From: Pempheris klunzingeri
Taxonomy: Eukaryota > Chordata > Actinopteri > Acropomatiformes > Pempheridae
Reading direction: 5' to 3'
Assembly (NCBI RefSeq): GCF_042242105.1
Contig: NC_092034.1
Coordinates: forward strand, 1,768,644 to 1,832,643
DNA length: 64,000 nucleotides
Below are positions 14,601 to 24,268 of the stretch, one piece after another. Each line of letters starts with the position of its first letter. Within the stretch, counting starts at the first letter, position 1. The position numbers and the translations under genes are program-made. Under the pieces are notes generated by a model that saw only the letters and a list, made by a program, of their open reading frames with translations, did not search any database and was not told the DNA's origin.

Positions 14601-15474
14601 CATCAGAGTCGGCTGCCTGATGCCACTGTGAAAATAATCTAAATATAGCGTACACCCACTGAACTGAAGCTGTTCTCTCGTTCTCTTTGCTCACTTCAAA
14701 ACCACCAGACTCGAGGCAGCGGTGGACCAACAACTCTTGCTATCTATGAGGTCAAATTACCATTTTTGTCAATGGAGTCTGGTGGTTTTGAAGCGAGCAA
14801 AGAGAAAGAGAGATCAGCTTCAGTTCAGTGGGTGTACGCTATATCTAGAATATTTTCACAGTGGCGTCAGGCAGCCGACTCTGATGGGGAACTGAAGCCT
14901 CTTTTTCTCTTTGCTCGCTTCAAAGCCACCAGACTCCATTGACAAAAACGGTAATTTTACCCCACAGAACACAAGATGCTGGAGTTTAAAACATGAAAGA
15001 CACTCAAAAGCACCATAAAACTAACTGATGGAGGCAGCAGGTAACTCAAGAGACGCTAATTTTACCTCACCGATCGCATGAGTTGTAGGCTACCTCTGCC
15101 TCGACCAACCAAACGAGCCGATCGAGGCAGCGGTGGACCAACAACTCTTGCGATCTGTGAGGTAAAATTACCTTATTTGTCAATGGAGTCTGGTGGCTTT
15201 CAACAGCTTCCGTTTCCCGTTGGACAGAGCTCTCTGGCAGCAAAGTAAAGCAGTGAAATGATTCTAAATATTGCGCACACTTGTGCCGACCGCCATCAAC
15301 AATAACAGAGAAGGAGCTCATGCAACCACACTTTAAATAACGTGCACTATCCCTTTAGGTGGGAACATAAAGGCTTTTGATGAGGGAGGTTCACCTGAGG
15401 CTCAGGGAGACGTGAGGCTCCTTGGACCTGAGCAGATCTCTGATGGAGAAGGAGGTGAAACCCAGGAAGCTCCT
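494..15474 (-). CDS. inpp4b: Type II inositol polyphosphate 4-phosphatase (INPP4B-like), 5' part missing
   Basis: Magnesium-independent phosphatase that removes the 4-phosphate from PtdIns(3,4)P2 and dampens PI3K/Akt signalling at endomembranes. Coding exons in transcript order: 15395-15474, 12167-12260, 11829-11898, 11002-11149, 9963-10093, 9207-9314, 9008-9116, 8490-8655, 7634-7834, 7391-7538, 6506-6708, 5439-5562, 5202-5328, 4962-5102, 4628-4725, 3897-3994, 3425-3579, then 494-614 (stop at 494-496) or 1725-1962. All phases agree, giving 773 aa before the soluble end. The first exon encodes the second half of the N-terminal C2 domain (RSFLGFTSF). The 3425-3579 exon carries the CX5R motif [37 protein letters not shown] and ALDCMRRDGCR resemble INPP4B more than INPP4A, as I recall those families. 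The first ~145 residues were not found upstream. The paralogue call is firm but not certain. Confidence 0.88.
1725..1962 (-). CDS. inpp4b: Alternative last exon of inpp4b encoding a C-terminal membrane anchor
   Basis: The exon follows a pyrimidine-rich acceptor (ctcctccag) and stays open for 78 codons to TAG at 1725-1727. Joined to the catalytic exon it keeps phase (AG + G = Arg), giving [11 protein letters not shown]. The last ~30 residues are strongly hydrophobic: [19 protein letters not shown], then [12 protein letters not shown], which fits a tail anchor. Beta splice forms of mammalian type I and II 4-phosphatases are known to have hydrophobic C termini. The exon lies between the catalytic exon and the soluble last exon, so it would be a mutually exclusive last exon. 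The isoform would have 812 residues over the exons seen. Confidence 0.75.
2156..3388. repeat. 22-bp purine minisatellite, about 56 units
   Basis: The + strand is almost pure A/G with a 22-bp unit of the form gaagggaggaaggagaggaa, with variants (aagagg, aaaaca, gagatg). Because 22 is not a multiple of three, all three frames translate to repeats of period 22 residues, explaining the long Lys/Glu/Gly and Leu/Pro/Phe/Ser frames here. On the inpp4b coding strand it is a 1.2-kb pyrimidine tract between the catalytic exon and the membrane-anchor exon. Such mirror-symmetric homopurine tracts can form triplex (H-DNA). Confidence 0.95.
3425..3579 (-). CDS. inpp4b: inpp4b catalytic exon with CX5R motif
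   Basis: This exon encodes the dual-specificity-like phosphatase signature C-K-S-A-K-D-R. In the CX5R family the cysteine forms the phospho-enzyme intermediate and the arginine binds phosphate. Both are present, so the enzyme should be active. The exon starts in phase 0 after a clear AG and ends in phase 2 (donor gttcgc). Both downstream last exons accept that phase. A 1.2-kb pyrimidine-rich tract (coding-strand sense) begins shortly after its donor. Confidence 0.93.
4330..4590 (+). repeat. Dispersed repeat family R1, intronic copy 1
   Basis: A ~260-bp segment with the shared core ggatcttccaggtctctctc and terminus gatctactggaccagttcc. Near-identical copies lie at 8135-8437, 16995-17275 (opposite strand), 33790-34131 and 46630-46973. 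It has no coding capacity and behaves like a non-autonomous DNA element. Confidence 0.8.
5124..5176. repeat. GAT trinucleotide microsatellite
   Basis: A run of gat/ggt triplets in the short inpp4b intron between the 5202-5328 and 4962-5102 exons. The intron is only about 100 bp, so the array is about half of it. Confidence 0.9.
5586..5641. repeat. 8-bp tandem repeat (gggatcac)
   Basis: About seven perfect copies of gggatcac in the inpp4b intron just upstream (transcript sense) of the 5439-5562 exon. Confidence 0.92.
6047..6247. mobile_element. MITE-like element with ~46-bp terminal inverted repeats
   Basis: The left end ttgacgttgacagacc...gatatgatagttttaatttg is mirrored by the right end caaattaaaactatcatatc...ggtctgtcaacgtcaa. 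Length is about 200 bp with no coding capacity. It lies in an inpp4b intron. Size and long inverted termini fit a miniature inverted-repeat element. I could not define a target-site duplication. Confidence 0.75.
6895..7145. repeat. Fold-back repeat family R2
   Basis: Begins gccaccaaactccattcata and ends with the inverse (tttgtcaatggagtctggtggc), so the two ends can pair. Related half-copies are at 4120-4200 and 7945-8030, and a larger cluster lies at 14385-15200. Probably a non-autonomous fold-back element. Confidence 0.7.
7634..7834 (-). CDS. inpp4b: inpp4b exon with a GC 5' splice site
   Basis: The 67-codon exon begins [12 protein letters not shown] and ends DVEYDEEEW. After TGG the intron begins gcaagtg, not GT. 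Phase 0 is required by the next exon ([12 protein letters not shown]), and conserved DEEEW-DR continuity across the junction supports a GC-AG intron. The exon body fits the middle, non-catalytic part of INPP4B. Confidence 0.8.
8135..8437 (+). repeat. Dispersed repeat family R1, intronic copy 2
   Basis: Same orientation as the copy at 4330-4590 and the longest version here. It begins gagctaaaatcagtgtttta and ends gatctactggaccagttcc. It lies in the inpp4b intron just after the 8490-8655 exon. Confidence 0.8.
11158..11212. repeat. CA microsatellite beside an inpp4b exon
   Basis: About 27 CA units, nine bases upstream (transcript sense) of the acceptor of the 11002-11149 exon. Similar pure CA/GT tracts sit at or near several exons of this gene: 617-634, 4913-4959, 5334-5358, 5396-5436 and 10982-11000. 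A TA tract lies at 11596-11623. Confidence 0.9.
12410..13215. repeat. Degenerate A-rich tandem repeat
   Basis: About 800 bp built from variants of aactagcaagacaaagctaa and ctagaaacaagataact. The period is about 33 bp but strongly decayed. It lies in an inpp4b intron and has no coding potential. Confidence 0.7.
14385..15200. repeat. Nested cluster of fold-back repeat R2
   Basis: At least four alternating copies of caccagactccattgac and its complement gtcaatggagtctggtgg, with repeated gagcaaagagaaagag and ctgatggggaactgaag segments. The arrangement is a set of nested palindromes within the large inpp4b intron between the 15395-15474 and 12167-12260 exons. Confidence 0.75.
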
Positions 15475-16994
15475 CTGAGAAAGAGAGAGAGAACGTTAAA
15501 CATCTCATATTTGGTTTTATATAGATTTGGCTGTTGTTTTTCAAAATAAAAGCTTTTTGAAAGGTGGGTCTCTTCCTCTGGTAAAGTGGCAACTATTCAC
15601 ATAATGCACTTCTTAAAAATAATAATAAATTTCACAGAGAGAAGCTGTCTAAAGGTTTAATACGCATATTTATGTTTAATTCTGAGATCTTTCTGAAGCT
15701 TTTTCATAACAACATTCACAATTTATTTTAATTAGCTAATTAAGAATTTATTGTAATTCCCATACAATAGTACTAATACTGCTATTGCCTGTAATTTTAG
15801 TTTATATATTTATAATTTCTCCACTTCTTCTCCACGTCTTTATGCTGCTGTAACAGCTGAATTTCTCATATTATATCTTCTCTTATTTCCACAAACACAA
15901 AGCTTCAAAAAAATAAATTAATAAATACTGCATTTCGTGGAGCCTTGGATTTATTTTAATTTTATTTAACTGTCTTGTCTGGTTTTACTCAGTTTTGTAA
16001 GAAATGTGCTACATAAATAAAGTTTTATTATTTATAAAAAAGTCAGTTTCTTTGATAAAGTCTGAGAACCGACATGTTTTGAAGGATGTAGTTTGTGATG
16101 CTGTTATTTTACATAAATGTGGTGAAAGAAACAATAAAGTAAAAATAAAAACTGAATTATTTCACAATACAGCTCTGCTGCACCAGAAACTACATTATAA
16201 CTTTCATACAGTGAGGATTTATTGCAGGGCTGTTGCATTAAATTGATTATGTTTATGTAGCTGTACCTAATAAACTAATATATTGATCATCTGACAATGT
16301 TTTAGGTGCTTTAATGAGATATTTGAGGAAGAAAATCATCTATAATATGGCAGCTACTGTTAACATCATAATTCTTTTACCATATTTAAACATATTTTAT
16401 ATCATAGATAATATAAATTATCAATAATATCTATAATCTTTACAATGACAGCACCTGTATGTCAATATATCACATTTTTATTGAAATTCATTCTGTTTAT
16501 AGCAGTTTTCTAAACATGAATTACAGTTTTAAGCTTCCTCCGAATGTTCTGTGATATTAATTAATAAACGGCTCGTTCTGTCTGAACGCCATCGCCGACG
16601 GGGTCACGGCCGCCGTACCAAAGATCCCCACAGCAGTGGCATTAAAAAAAAAAACCCTATAATAATCACTCTGTTGCCATGGCAATAATCAGAAGCTCAA
16701 AGGATTACCTTGACGAGTGAAAAGCACTCAAATCATCCAGCAAACACACGAACACCAAGGGTACATCAAACCAAAGGCAAACTGCATGAAATTAAACACA
16801 AATTAAACTTGTTTTTATCAGTACTGTGTCTTTAAATCTTGTATTTCTAATGTTTCTGTTCTGATCTATAAGGGTATTAATGGAGGGTTTTAAAGTGTCA
16901 GTACTGACGAGCAACAGTGACAGAAAACCAAACATCAAATGTGGACATTGTGGAGATATTTAAAGGATAACTTATATATTTAGGGCTTTACAAG

Positions 16995-17275
16995 TGTTGG
17001 AACTGGTCCAGTAGATCACCAGTAGATCACCTCAGCCAGCAGCCACCAAACGGGCTGCAATGGCTGCAACGTGATCCTTTGGGACAACTGCACCTGATCA
17101 CAGTAGGTCCACTAAAAGAGCTTGTTTGATCCACTGACAGGCTCAGAGTGTTATTCTAAGTGTGTGACAGCATCATGGAAAGGATCCCTACAGAGAGAGA
17201 CCTGGAAGATCCTTTTGGTTTAACCACAAACAGCACACACACCAGACTACATTCACTAAAACAGGGATTTTAGTG
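16995..17275 (-). repeat. Dispersed repeat family R1, reverse copy
   Basis: Reverse complement of the 8135-8437 copy. It starts ggaactggtccagtagatca and carries a small tandem duplication of cagtagatcac at its start. Confidence 0.8.
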
Positions 17276-19653
17276 CAAATGTTATTACATTTTCAGGAAA
17301 ATATCACATTATCCCTGGGCGTAGGGGCGTTGTGATATACTACATAGTATTGACAATAACCATGATATTTAAGAATTTAATGCTGATATCATGGTAATAA
17401 TAATAATAAAAATACACATGTGTGATATGAATGACGTGCACACACTCAGGTTGAAATCTGACAAACCAAACAAACATTTGCAGAGAGAACGTGAACAATG
17501 GAACGGAAAAAGCACGTCAGGAGTAGATGTTTGGCCTTGTGTGTGTGTTACAGACTTCAGACTTCCTTTTCCACCTCCTTACACTCACATTTTCATTTGC
17601 CAAAAAAAGAGGAAAAGCATACAATAAACAAAAGTTAAAGATGAATTTTACTGAGTTTGATGACAATTTTCCCCCCTAATTCTCTAAAGATCGTCGTTGT
17701 TATCGTGAATTCTTTTGACAACGACAATCAAGTAGTGAAAAGCTGACATCGTGATGCCCACTCCTCTCCGGAGGGCAATAAATTAAACTGTAAGCATCAG
17801 TCATGATTTCTAAAGCCTCTGGTGAGACCTTGAAAATAAAGAAGCGGAAAACACAGAACCTCCGACAGACAAACAAGCAGGATATTGAGGCGTTAATTAC
17901 ACACACGCACAAACCGTTGCCACATTTCCTCATTGGCAACTGAAGGTTTAGGCAACAACACACACACACACACACACACACAGTGAGCTAATCTGTCTCA
18001 TTGAGTTCTTGGGGAAAACAAGAGGCTTTTAAGATTACATGCTAATCCCCATCAAACCAAGACGCAGACACACACAAACTTCTGTCAGACTCTACAGAAC
18101 GTTTAGACTGTGTGTGTGTGTGTGTGTGCACTTCCCTACCTGTCCAGCAGAGGAGCTGTTGTGTCCTGGTGGAGAGAAACATTCGGTGCACGCCATCATC
18201 GCTCTCTGCATCTCCGCAAAAATTAAATAAATAAAAACAAAACAAAAAAATCTTCCTTCCTGTTTAGTTCCTCTGTTGTATCTCAGACTTTAACAATAAA
18301 AGTAAAAAATTTAAAAAATAAACAAAAGCAGGTTTAAGCAGAACTTTCGGAGCACAAATGTGCAACATAAAGTCTGCAAAACATTTTCCAAACGATCGTA
18401 GTGAGGAAAGAAACAAAAATATAATAAATTATAAACGAAATTGAGCTAAAACAGACCAAAAGCTAATAAGCTAGTAAACCATAAAAGAGCTTTAAACGGC
18501 ATAAAGTGCATAAAAGCTTAATTTAAACAGCTGCAAGGAAGATGAAAGTGTTTTTATATTCACGAGACTCCAACTGAGGAGATAATTCTTGATTATTTTA
18601 TCCGATTCTGATACTTTGTCTCTCTGAGGATACTACTGCTGCCGACCTCTGACCTCTGACCCCCCTTTGACCGCTGGTTGCTGTTTAAGTTTGTATTTCA
18701 GCCCCCCAGATATTTGCAGCATCCTCCTTAAATATTGCCCCTAAATTCTTGACACAAGGACAATAGTATCTTAATAATATCTTTCAGTACTATTGTAGGT
18801 GCAACACGATCCTTCGGACACTGAACTTGTGCTTTTTTGTGAGAAATATAACTTTGTTTTCATTAAACAAAAGAATTTGAACGATTGTTTCAAATCTCAT
18901 TGAAGAACTTTGACCTTAAAACAGCCTAAAACTGGCACTATTTTGTTTTAAAATCTGGAGCTGTCTGATGGAAGAATACCAAAATAAAGATTATAAATAT
19001 GACCAAACTTTGAGTATGACACAGTTTTTAGTATTCTGTGTTTTAGAGTGAAGTGAAGTAGCTGCAGGACTTCCCCACCTGCACCTGAATGCACCACTAA
19101 TATTAAGGCTTATTGCAGAATCAAGAGAGTCGAAGAAATGACCGACTGTGATGTGAAAACTCTCTGAGCAGCAGCAGCAGCAGCTAAAAGACAATTGCTC
19201 CTGTTCTCTTCCTGCAACATGATGGATTTACAGGCGGTGAAAATGCAGTGAAAATAAAAGAGTGTGGAAGAAGAAGAGTAGGAGCATCTGTGGACTGAAG
19301 AGAAGGAGGTGAAATAATCCATCTGTGGAGAAAATACACCGTCTGAAAATCCTGATTCTGATTCTGTTGCCTCGTCTCTGCTCGTTCCTCGCTGGAGAAG
19401 CTAAAACACACCGTCCGAGTATCTCTCTGCTCCCTCCATCACCTTTTCCTCCTCCTCCCTCTCCTGCTCTTTCGTCATGGTCGACAGGATTAAAAACCCA
19501 CCGGCATCATGGGAAATATGCAGATTAGTGAAGTGCCAGGGCCGGCCGGTCAGGGTCGAGTTTGGCAGAGAGGAAAGAGAGAAAACGGCCGAAAGAACGG
19601 AAATATCTTTATTTAAAATCTCAGTTTCATGCTGTGGCTGTCCTCATTTTACC

Positions 19654-19699
<46 letters not shown>

Positions 19700-20010
19700 A
19701 GATTAAGTGAACTCAAAGTGTGTGTGTTAAAAAGCTACCACTGCTGGTATTTCACTTGTACACATCCTTCACGCTAATCCTCTTATACACACACACACAC
19801 ATCTACACACTCTCTCACACACAGACTCACTATGCAGAAAGACACACACCTGCTAATACACACACACACACACACACAAACACACACACGCTGTGCGGTG
19901 TGTGTTGTCGGATTGCCTTTGCGGTAAACTGTGACTTTGATCTGGCTGTGATGGTAGAGATGGTAGTCGCCACGGAAACACACAGATGTTAGAGGCACGC
20001 CTTCATCCGG

Positions 20011-20060
<50 letters not shown>

Positions 20061-20128
20061 AGGGCTTTGTACCATGTGAGGCTTGTATTTAAAAGTGTGT
20101 GTGTGTCTTTGTGTAGATGTGAGAACTG

Positions 20129-20403
20129 ATGGACCTTGCTGCACTGTGAGGAACTTCCTGCACTGTGAGGACCTTGCTGCATTGTGAGGACCTTCCTGCA
20201 CTGTGAGGACCTTCCTGCACTGTGAGGACCTTGCTGCATTGTGAGGACCTTCCTGCACTGTGAGGACCTTGCTGCACTGTGAGGACCTTCCTGCACTGTG
20301 AGGACCTTTCTGCAATGTGAGGACCTTCCTGCACTGTGAGGACCTTGCTGCACTGTGAGGACCTTGCTGCACTGTGAGGACCTTCCTGCACTGTGAGGAC
20401 CTT
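20129..20403. repeat. 19-bp minisatellite
   Basis: About 14 tandem copies of aggaccttcctgcactgtg, with alternation between ccttcc and ccttgc variants. The period is not a multiple of three, so several frames stay open by chance. Confidence 0.93.
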
Positions 20404-20536
20404 TTGCCTGGTTTATGATAAAGGGTTAATTCTTGGTTTTAAGTTTAAGTTTGGTTTCAAGTTTAGGTCCTGACTGTGTGAGAGTGTGTGTGTGACTTCA
20501 GCAGCTGTCACGGCTCCATCTTGTGGCCACAAGACG

Positions 20537-22703
20537 ACATTACATCAACACACAGTGAAAACACTGAACGGCATTAAAACACACATCAGGAGTAACATTA
20601 TAAAACATGTAATTCTGATTTATTCATACACAGTTAGAATACTTGGGGGGGGGGGTGAAGGGGGGAGAGAGGGAGGAGAGAGAGGGAGAGAGAGTGGGAG
20701 AGAGAGGGAGGGGAGGGAGAAGAGAGAGATGGGAGGGGGGAGAGAGAGAAAGATGGGAGAGAGAGGGGGGAGGGAGAAGAGAGAGATGGGAGGGAAAGAG
20801 GCGGAGGGAGGGGGAGAGAGGGGGGGAGAGAGAGGGAGGGAGACAGGGGGGAGAGAGAGGCTGGGAGATAGAGTGAGAGAGAGAGGGGAGGGAGAGAGAG
20901 GGGAGAGAGGGGGAGAGAGGGGGAGGATCGTAGGGAGGAGGAGAGAGTGGGGGGGGGAGAGAGGGAGGGGGAGAGAGAGGGAGAACAGATTTACTTCAGT
21001 CACAGATTAACCACCAGCCCTCCGTCTCCCCCCTCAGACTGCAGACGGTCCATTATTGTCACACTGTTGGATGAAACCCAACACATAGCAGCAGAGGAAT
21101 GTACCCAACGCATAGAACGAAATGTTCCTACACCTGTGAGTTGATAGAATGTTGTTTAACAGGTGTACAGGACTTCTATTCACCCATTGCCTATAAAGGT
21201 TATCCTTAACCCCTTACTGCCTGAATTTATTTACAATTATATATTAAAAAAAAAGAGTTGTGTTTTTGCATTCAAGCAGATGCTAAACTAAGTGGCGATT
21301 GTTAATTTGAATATAGCACAGCATAGACTAGCACAATATAATAATAGTAATAAAATACACCACTTTCAGGTGAAATTTCCAGATGAACCTAAAATGCTTT
21401 CTAACCTTTCCAGGTGAGCTTAATGTGACCTTCTCTAAACTTTTGAATGTCCAACTGTTCAGTGTCTCAGTACTTCCTGCAGCAGCTGCTGTTCTCTAAC
21501 AAGAAGCTTCACAGCAACATTCACAACAGGTTTGATCCATGAATCCACCAATACATTTCCTGCTTCAGTTAGAATTGGTATTTAAACAGTCCTCCTCATC
21601 CTGCTGTTCACATTCTGACATCATGAGACCAAGACGACACCTAACAGTTGATCAGCAGCACCTCAACACTGGAGGCTTCAAACAGGAAGTCCTCAGACGG
21701 AGGTGTTCACTGAGCTTAGAGGGTCACAGAGTGTCATCAGGAGGTTGGAACAGTGATACAGAGACTGGAAGAGTCACAGAAAGGAGAGGAGTGGACGTCC
21801 TTTGGCCACATCCCAATTTTACATTTACCCTCGTTTACCCTCCACTGTTGTTAGATTTTCTTTCAATAAATTATTTAAGATGAAGAAACTACCAGTGCAT
21901 GCTGATACTTAAATGTCCTACTTTCATGATATAATATCACTGTAGCATTCACTTTTTACATTTTCCATAAATTTCACCTGAAAGTCGAATATCCCTAACT
22001 GTTAGTGAGTAGTGTATAATGTATACATAGAATATGCATCAACATGCATCAGTGGGATACAGACAACCATTCACGCTCACACTCACACACCATTTGTAAG
22101 ATTTTTGTCTTTAAATGTTCCCAGAGCTTCAGTGATGTTACCTCGTCCACAGTGAGGTGACTTTAGCTCCGTCTGGCCCGGTGACAGCCTCTATTGATTT
22201 TCAATGGAACACAAGGGGTTTGCCTTTCAACGCATTGTAGCTGACAGTATATAATCCACATCTAAGATAAGATAAGATATTTATTGATCCCTCAGTGGGG
22301 AAAATTTGCTGTTACAGCAGCTCAAGGGGACAGACAAAAAAAATAAAAGCACACAGTTAAGAATTAGAAAAATTAAATAGCAGAATATAATAGAATTAGA
22401 AAAATTAAATAGCAGAATATAATATAATATATACAGTGGTAAAAACCTATGTAGACAAAAAAAAATTTAATTCCAGAGACAACAACAACAACAGCAACAG
22501 GGTGAAGTGAAGTGGGGTGAGAATTATTGTACAGTTTATGTTATAGTAAAGTGCACAGGTGGTGGTGGTGGTTGGTGCAGCAGACTATAGTGCAGCATTA
22601 TACAGTCTGACTGCAGTCGGGATGAAGGACCTGCGGAAGCGCTCCTTCTTACACCTGGGGTGTATCAGTCTGTGACTGAAGGAGCTGCTTAAGGCCCCCA
22701 CAG
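20537..22703. repeat. Direct-repeat block, copy 1
   Basis: Nearly identical in order and sequence to 24269-26707. It starts acattacatcaacacacag, then a GA-rich tract (20643-20990), a segment with dispersed repeats U-b (21050-21207) and U-a (22113-22215), and 443 bp of LINE 3' end (22261-22703). It lacks about 290 bp present in copy 2 (between the shared gacggtccat and attgtcacac) and ends abruptly at cccccacag, where gene fragment C begins. Confidence 0.88.
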
Positions 22704-22712
22704 GGTTAGGGT

Positions 22713-24267
22713 TACATCAGGTTAAAAAGTTATAGTTTAGTAACTAGGTTGAAAACAAGGTGCAGTTTTATTATTAAGAACCCTCAAATAGATTTGCCAA
22801 CCTGAGTGTCTGCAACCGCTGATGTCAATGGATTTCTCATTACTGATGCGCCTGCAGACTTTGTAAGATTAAATGTCTGGACTTCCTCTCCATTGAATAG
22901 AACATTAGCCTCCTAGACATCAACAAACACAACCAGTATTACAACCACAGTGCAGAGACAGGTGACTTCTGTGATGACACTCCTGCTTGTTTCTCGCTCT
23001 TCTGTTTTGCAGAGCTGCCAGAGGGTGGAGCTGGGATGTCGCCTTGTTTCCCCACCCATCTGGGTGTGTCCTCCAGAAAGGAATAAAGGCCCACCTTTCT
23101 GGGAGTTCACTCTCTGTCAACAAGGCCTGCAGCAACCAGCACAGCCGTTCTCTCCAATTTGTGTTGAATGAATCTCATTCTTTGATAGCCTGAGCTGTGA
23201 GGTGCTTCCCTTCTTGTTATCACCCCTGAGCCAGGAGGTAACAATTCATACATATTAAAATTCAACCAATGTTTCCTCCCATTATCAAACTAACTACATT
23301 GTAAGAAGTAGCCTGCGTGTGCAGATTGTCCGGCGCTATCTTTTGCGGTAATGTTTGTGCTTATTGAGATCCAACAGTAGAAAAGTGACAGGGACTGAGG
23401 AGAGAGGCAGACAGGGCACAATAAGGAACGAAGGTCAACGGCTCCTCGCACCACAGTGGTTCTAGTGGAGAATGATGGAAATAGGTGCAGTCTGGGTGTT
23501 GCTGTCAATCATCATTCAATCATTTATGTCTGTTTGGGAGGGCATTAGAGTTAAATCACTGTCAGCCAGTGTTCAGCAGAAACATTCAAGTCCTACAGAC
23601 AGGATCAGTAACACGTTAGACACAAGTACACTGCCTTTAGTGGAGCTCTGTGTGTGTGTGTGTGTGTTAATGAACCTACACACTTACACACACACACATA
23701 CATATGTACTTAGAAACAAACAAACTTTTATGTACAGTATATGCTCCTTAGATACTCACGTATTGATCATATGAGCGCAAAAACATGTAAAGAGCTGCTT
23801 GTTTATCAAAATTAACCAGATACCAGGAATCCTGTAAAGAGTCATAAGAAACAGACACAATTAGGAAGCTTCCTCCAAAAGCTTTTAGTAAAGATCATTT
23901 AAAATGTAAGTTTTGTTGAGTGTTTAAACAGTTAATTTAATCTAAAACCATGAACAATAAAATGGTCATAAAATAAAAAAGTCATGAAACTGAGCGATAC
24001 TCACTGATTTATAAATTACCGCAAAGCATTCCATAGAAGTGGTTATAGCTGACAGGCTGGAATGGATCTGTCCTTCAATATAAGAAGTTTCCCTTACTTC
24101 AAACTCTAACAGACCTGGAGAGACTGGAGGCATCACAATACAGTCTTGGGGGATTTCAGGGTTGTAAAAGCCATCGAAACAGAGTGCAAATGGACCACTG
24201 GTGAAGTTCACCTGTTAGAATCAGAGACACAACAGGTAAAACAACAATAAGTTTCCAACAAAACTTA
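22713..24267 (-). pseudogene. Fragment of the VWD-ZP tectorin-like gene (copy C)
   Basis: Carries only exons 4 (24005-24211), 5 (23760-23831) and 7 (22802-22912) of the gene found complete at 30455-38025, with the matching introns. Exon 4 encodes NFTSGPFALCFDGFYNPEIP. There is no signal-peptide exon, no VWD, C8 or ZP exon, and both ends are cut inside introns by the flanking direct repeats. Exon 7 is 111 nt where frame requires 3n+1 (94 in copy A, 109 in copy B), so the frame is lost downstream. It is a dead fragment, but its exons are a third sequence version of the variable module. Confidence 0.85.
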
Positions 24268-24268
24268 A

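Larger units (their letters stand above)
15475..20536. other. No recognisable exons; repeats and AT-rich DNA
   Basis: I looked here for the missing 5' exons of inpp4b and found none I can support. The stretch 15600-16560 is AT-rich. A short GC-rich island is at 16570-16640. CA/GT tracts are at 17959-17981, 18109-18129, 19659-19696, 19858-19880 and 20013-20058. A minus-strand segment at 18142-18221 ends in a good donor (gtaggg) and could encode a short exon starting MQRAMMACTECF, but it has no family resemblance and I do not call it. Confidence 0.5.

Noticed and set aside
18142..18221. Possible N-terminal inpp4b exon with a good donor
   Set aside because: The encoded peptide does not resemble the INPP4B N terminus, and no linking C2 exons were found.
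21539..21883. A 114-codon frame beginning MNPPIHFLL, repeated at 25543-25887
   Set aside because: It is part of the direct-repeat block and looks like transposon-derived sequence without a recognisable domain. Not called as a gene.
22703..22714. Telomere-like ggttagggtta at the breakpoint
   Set aside because: Only about 1.7 TTAGGG units. Most of it also aligns to the intron of the gene copy with one mismatch, so it is better seen as filler or drift.
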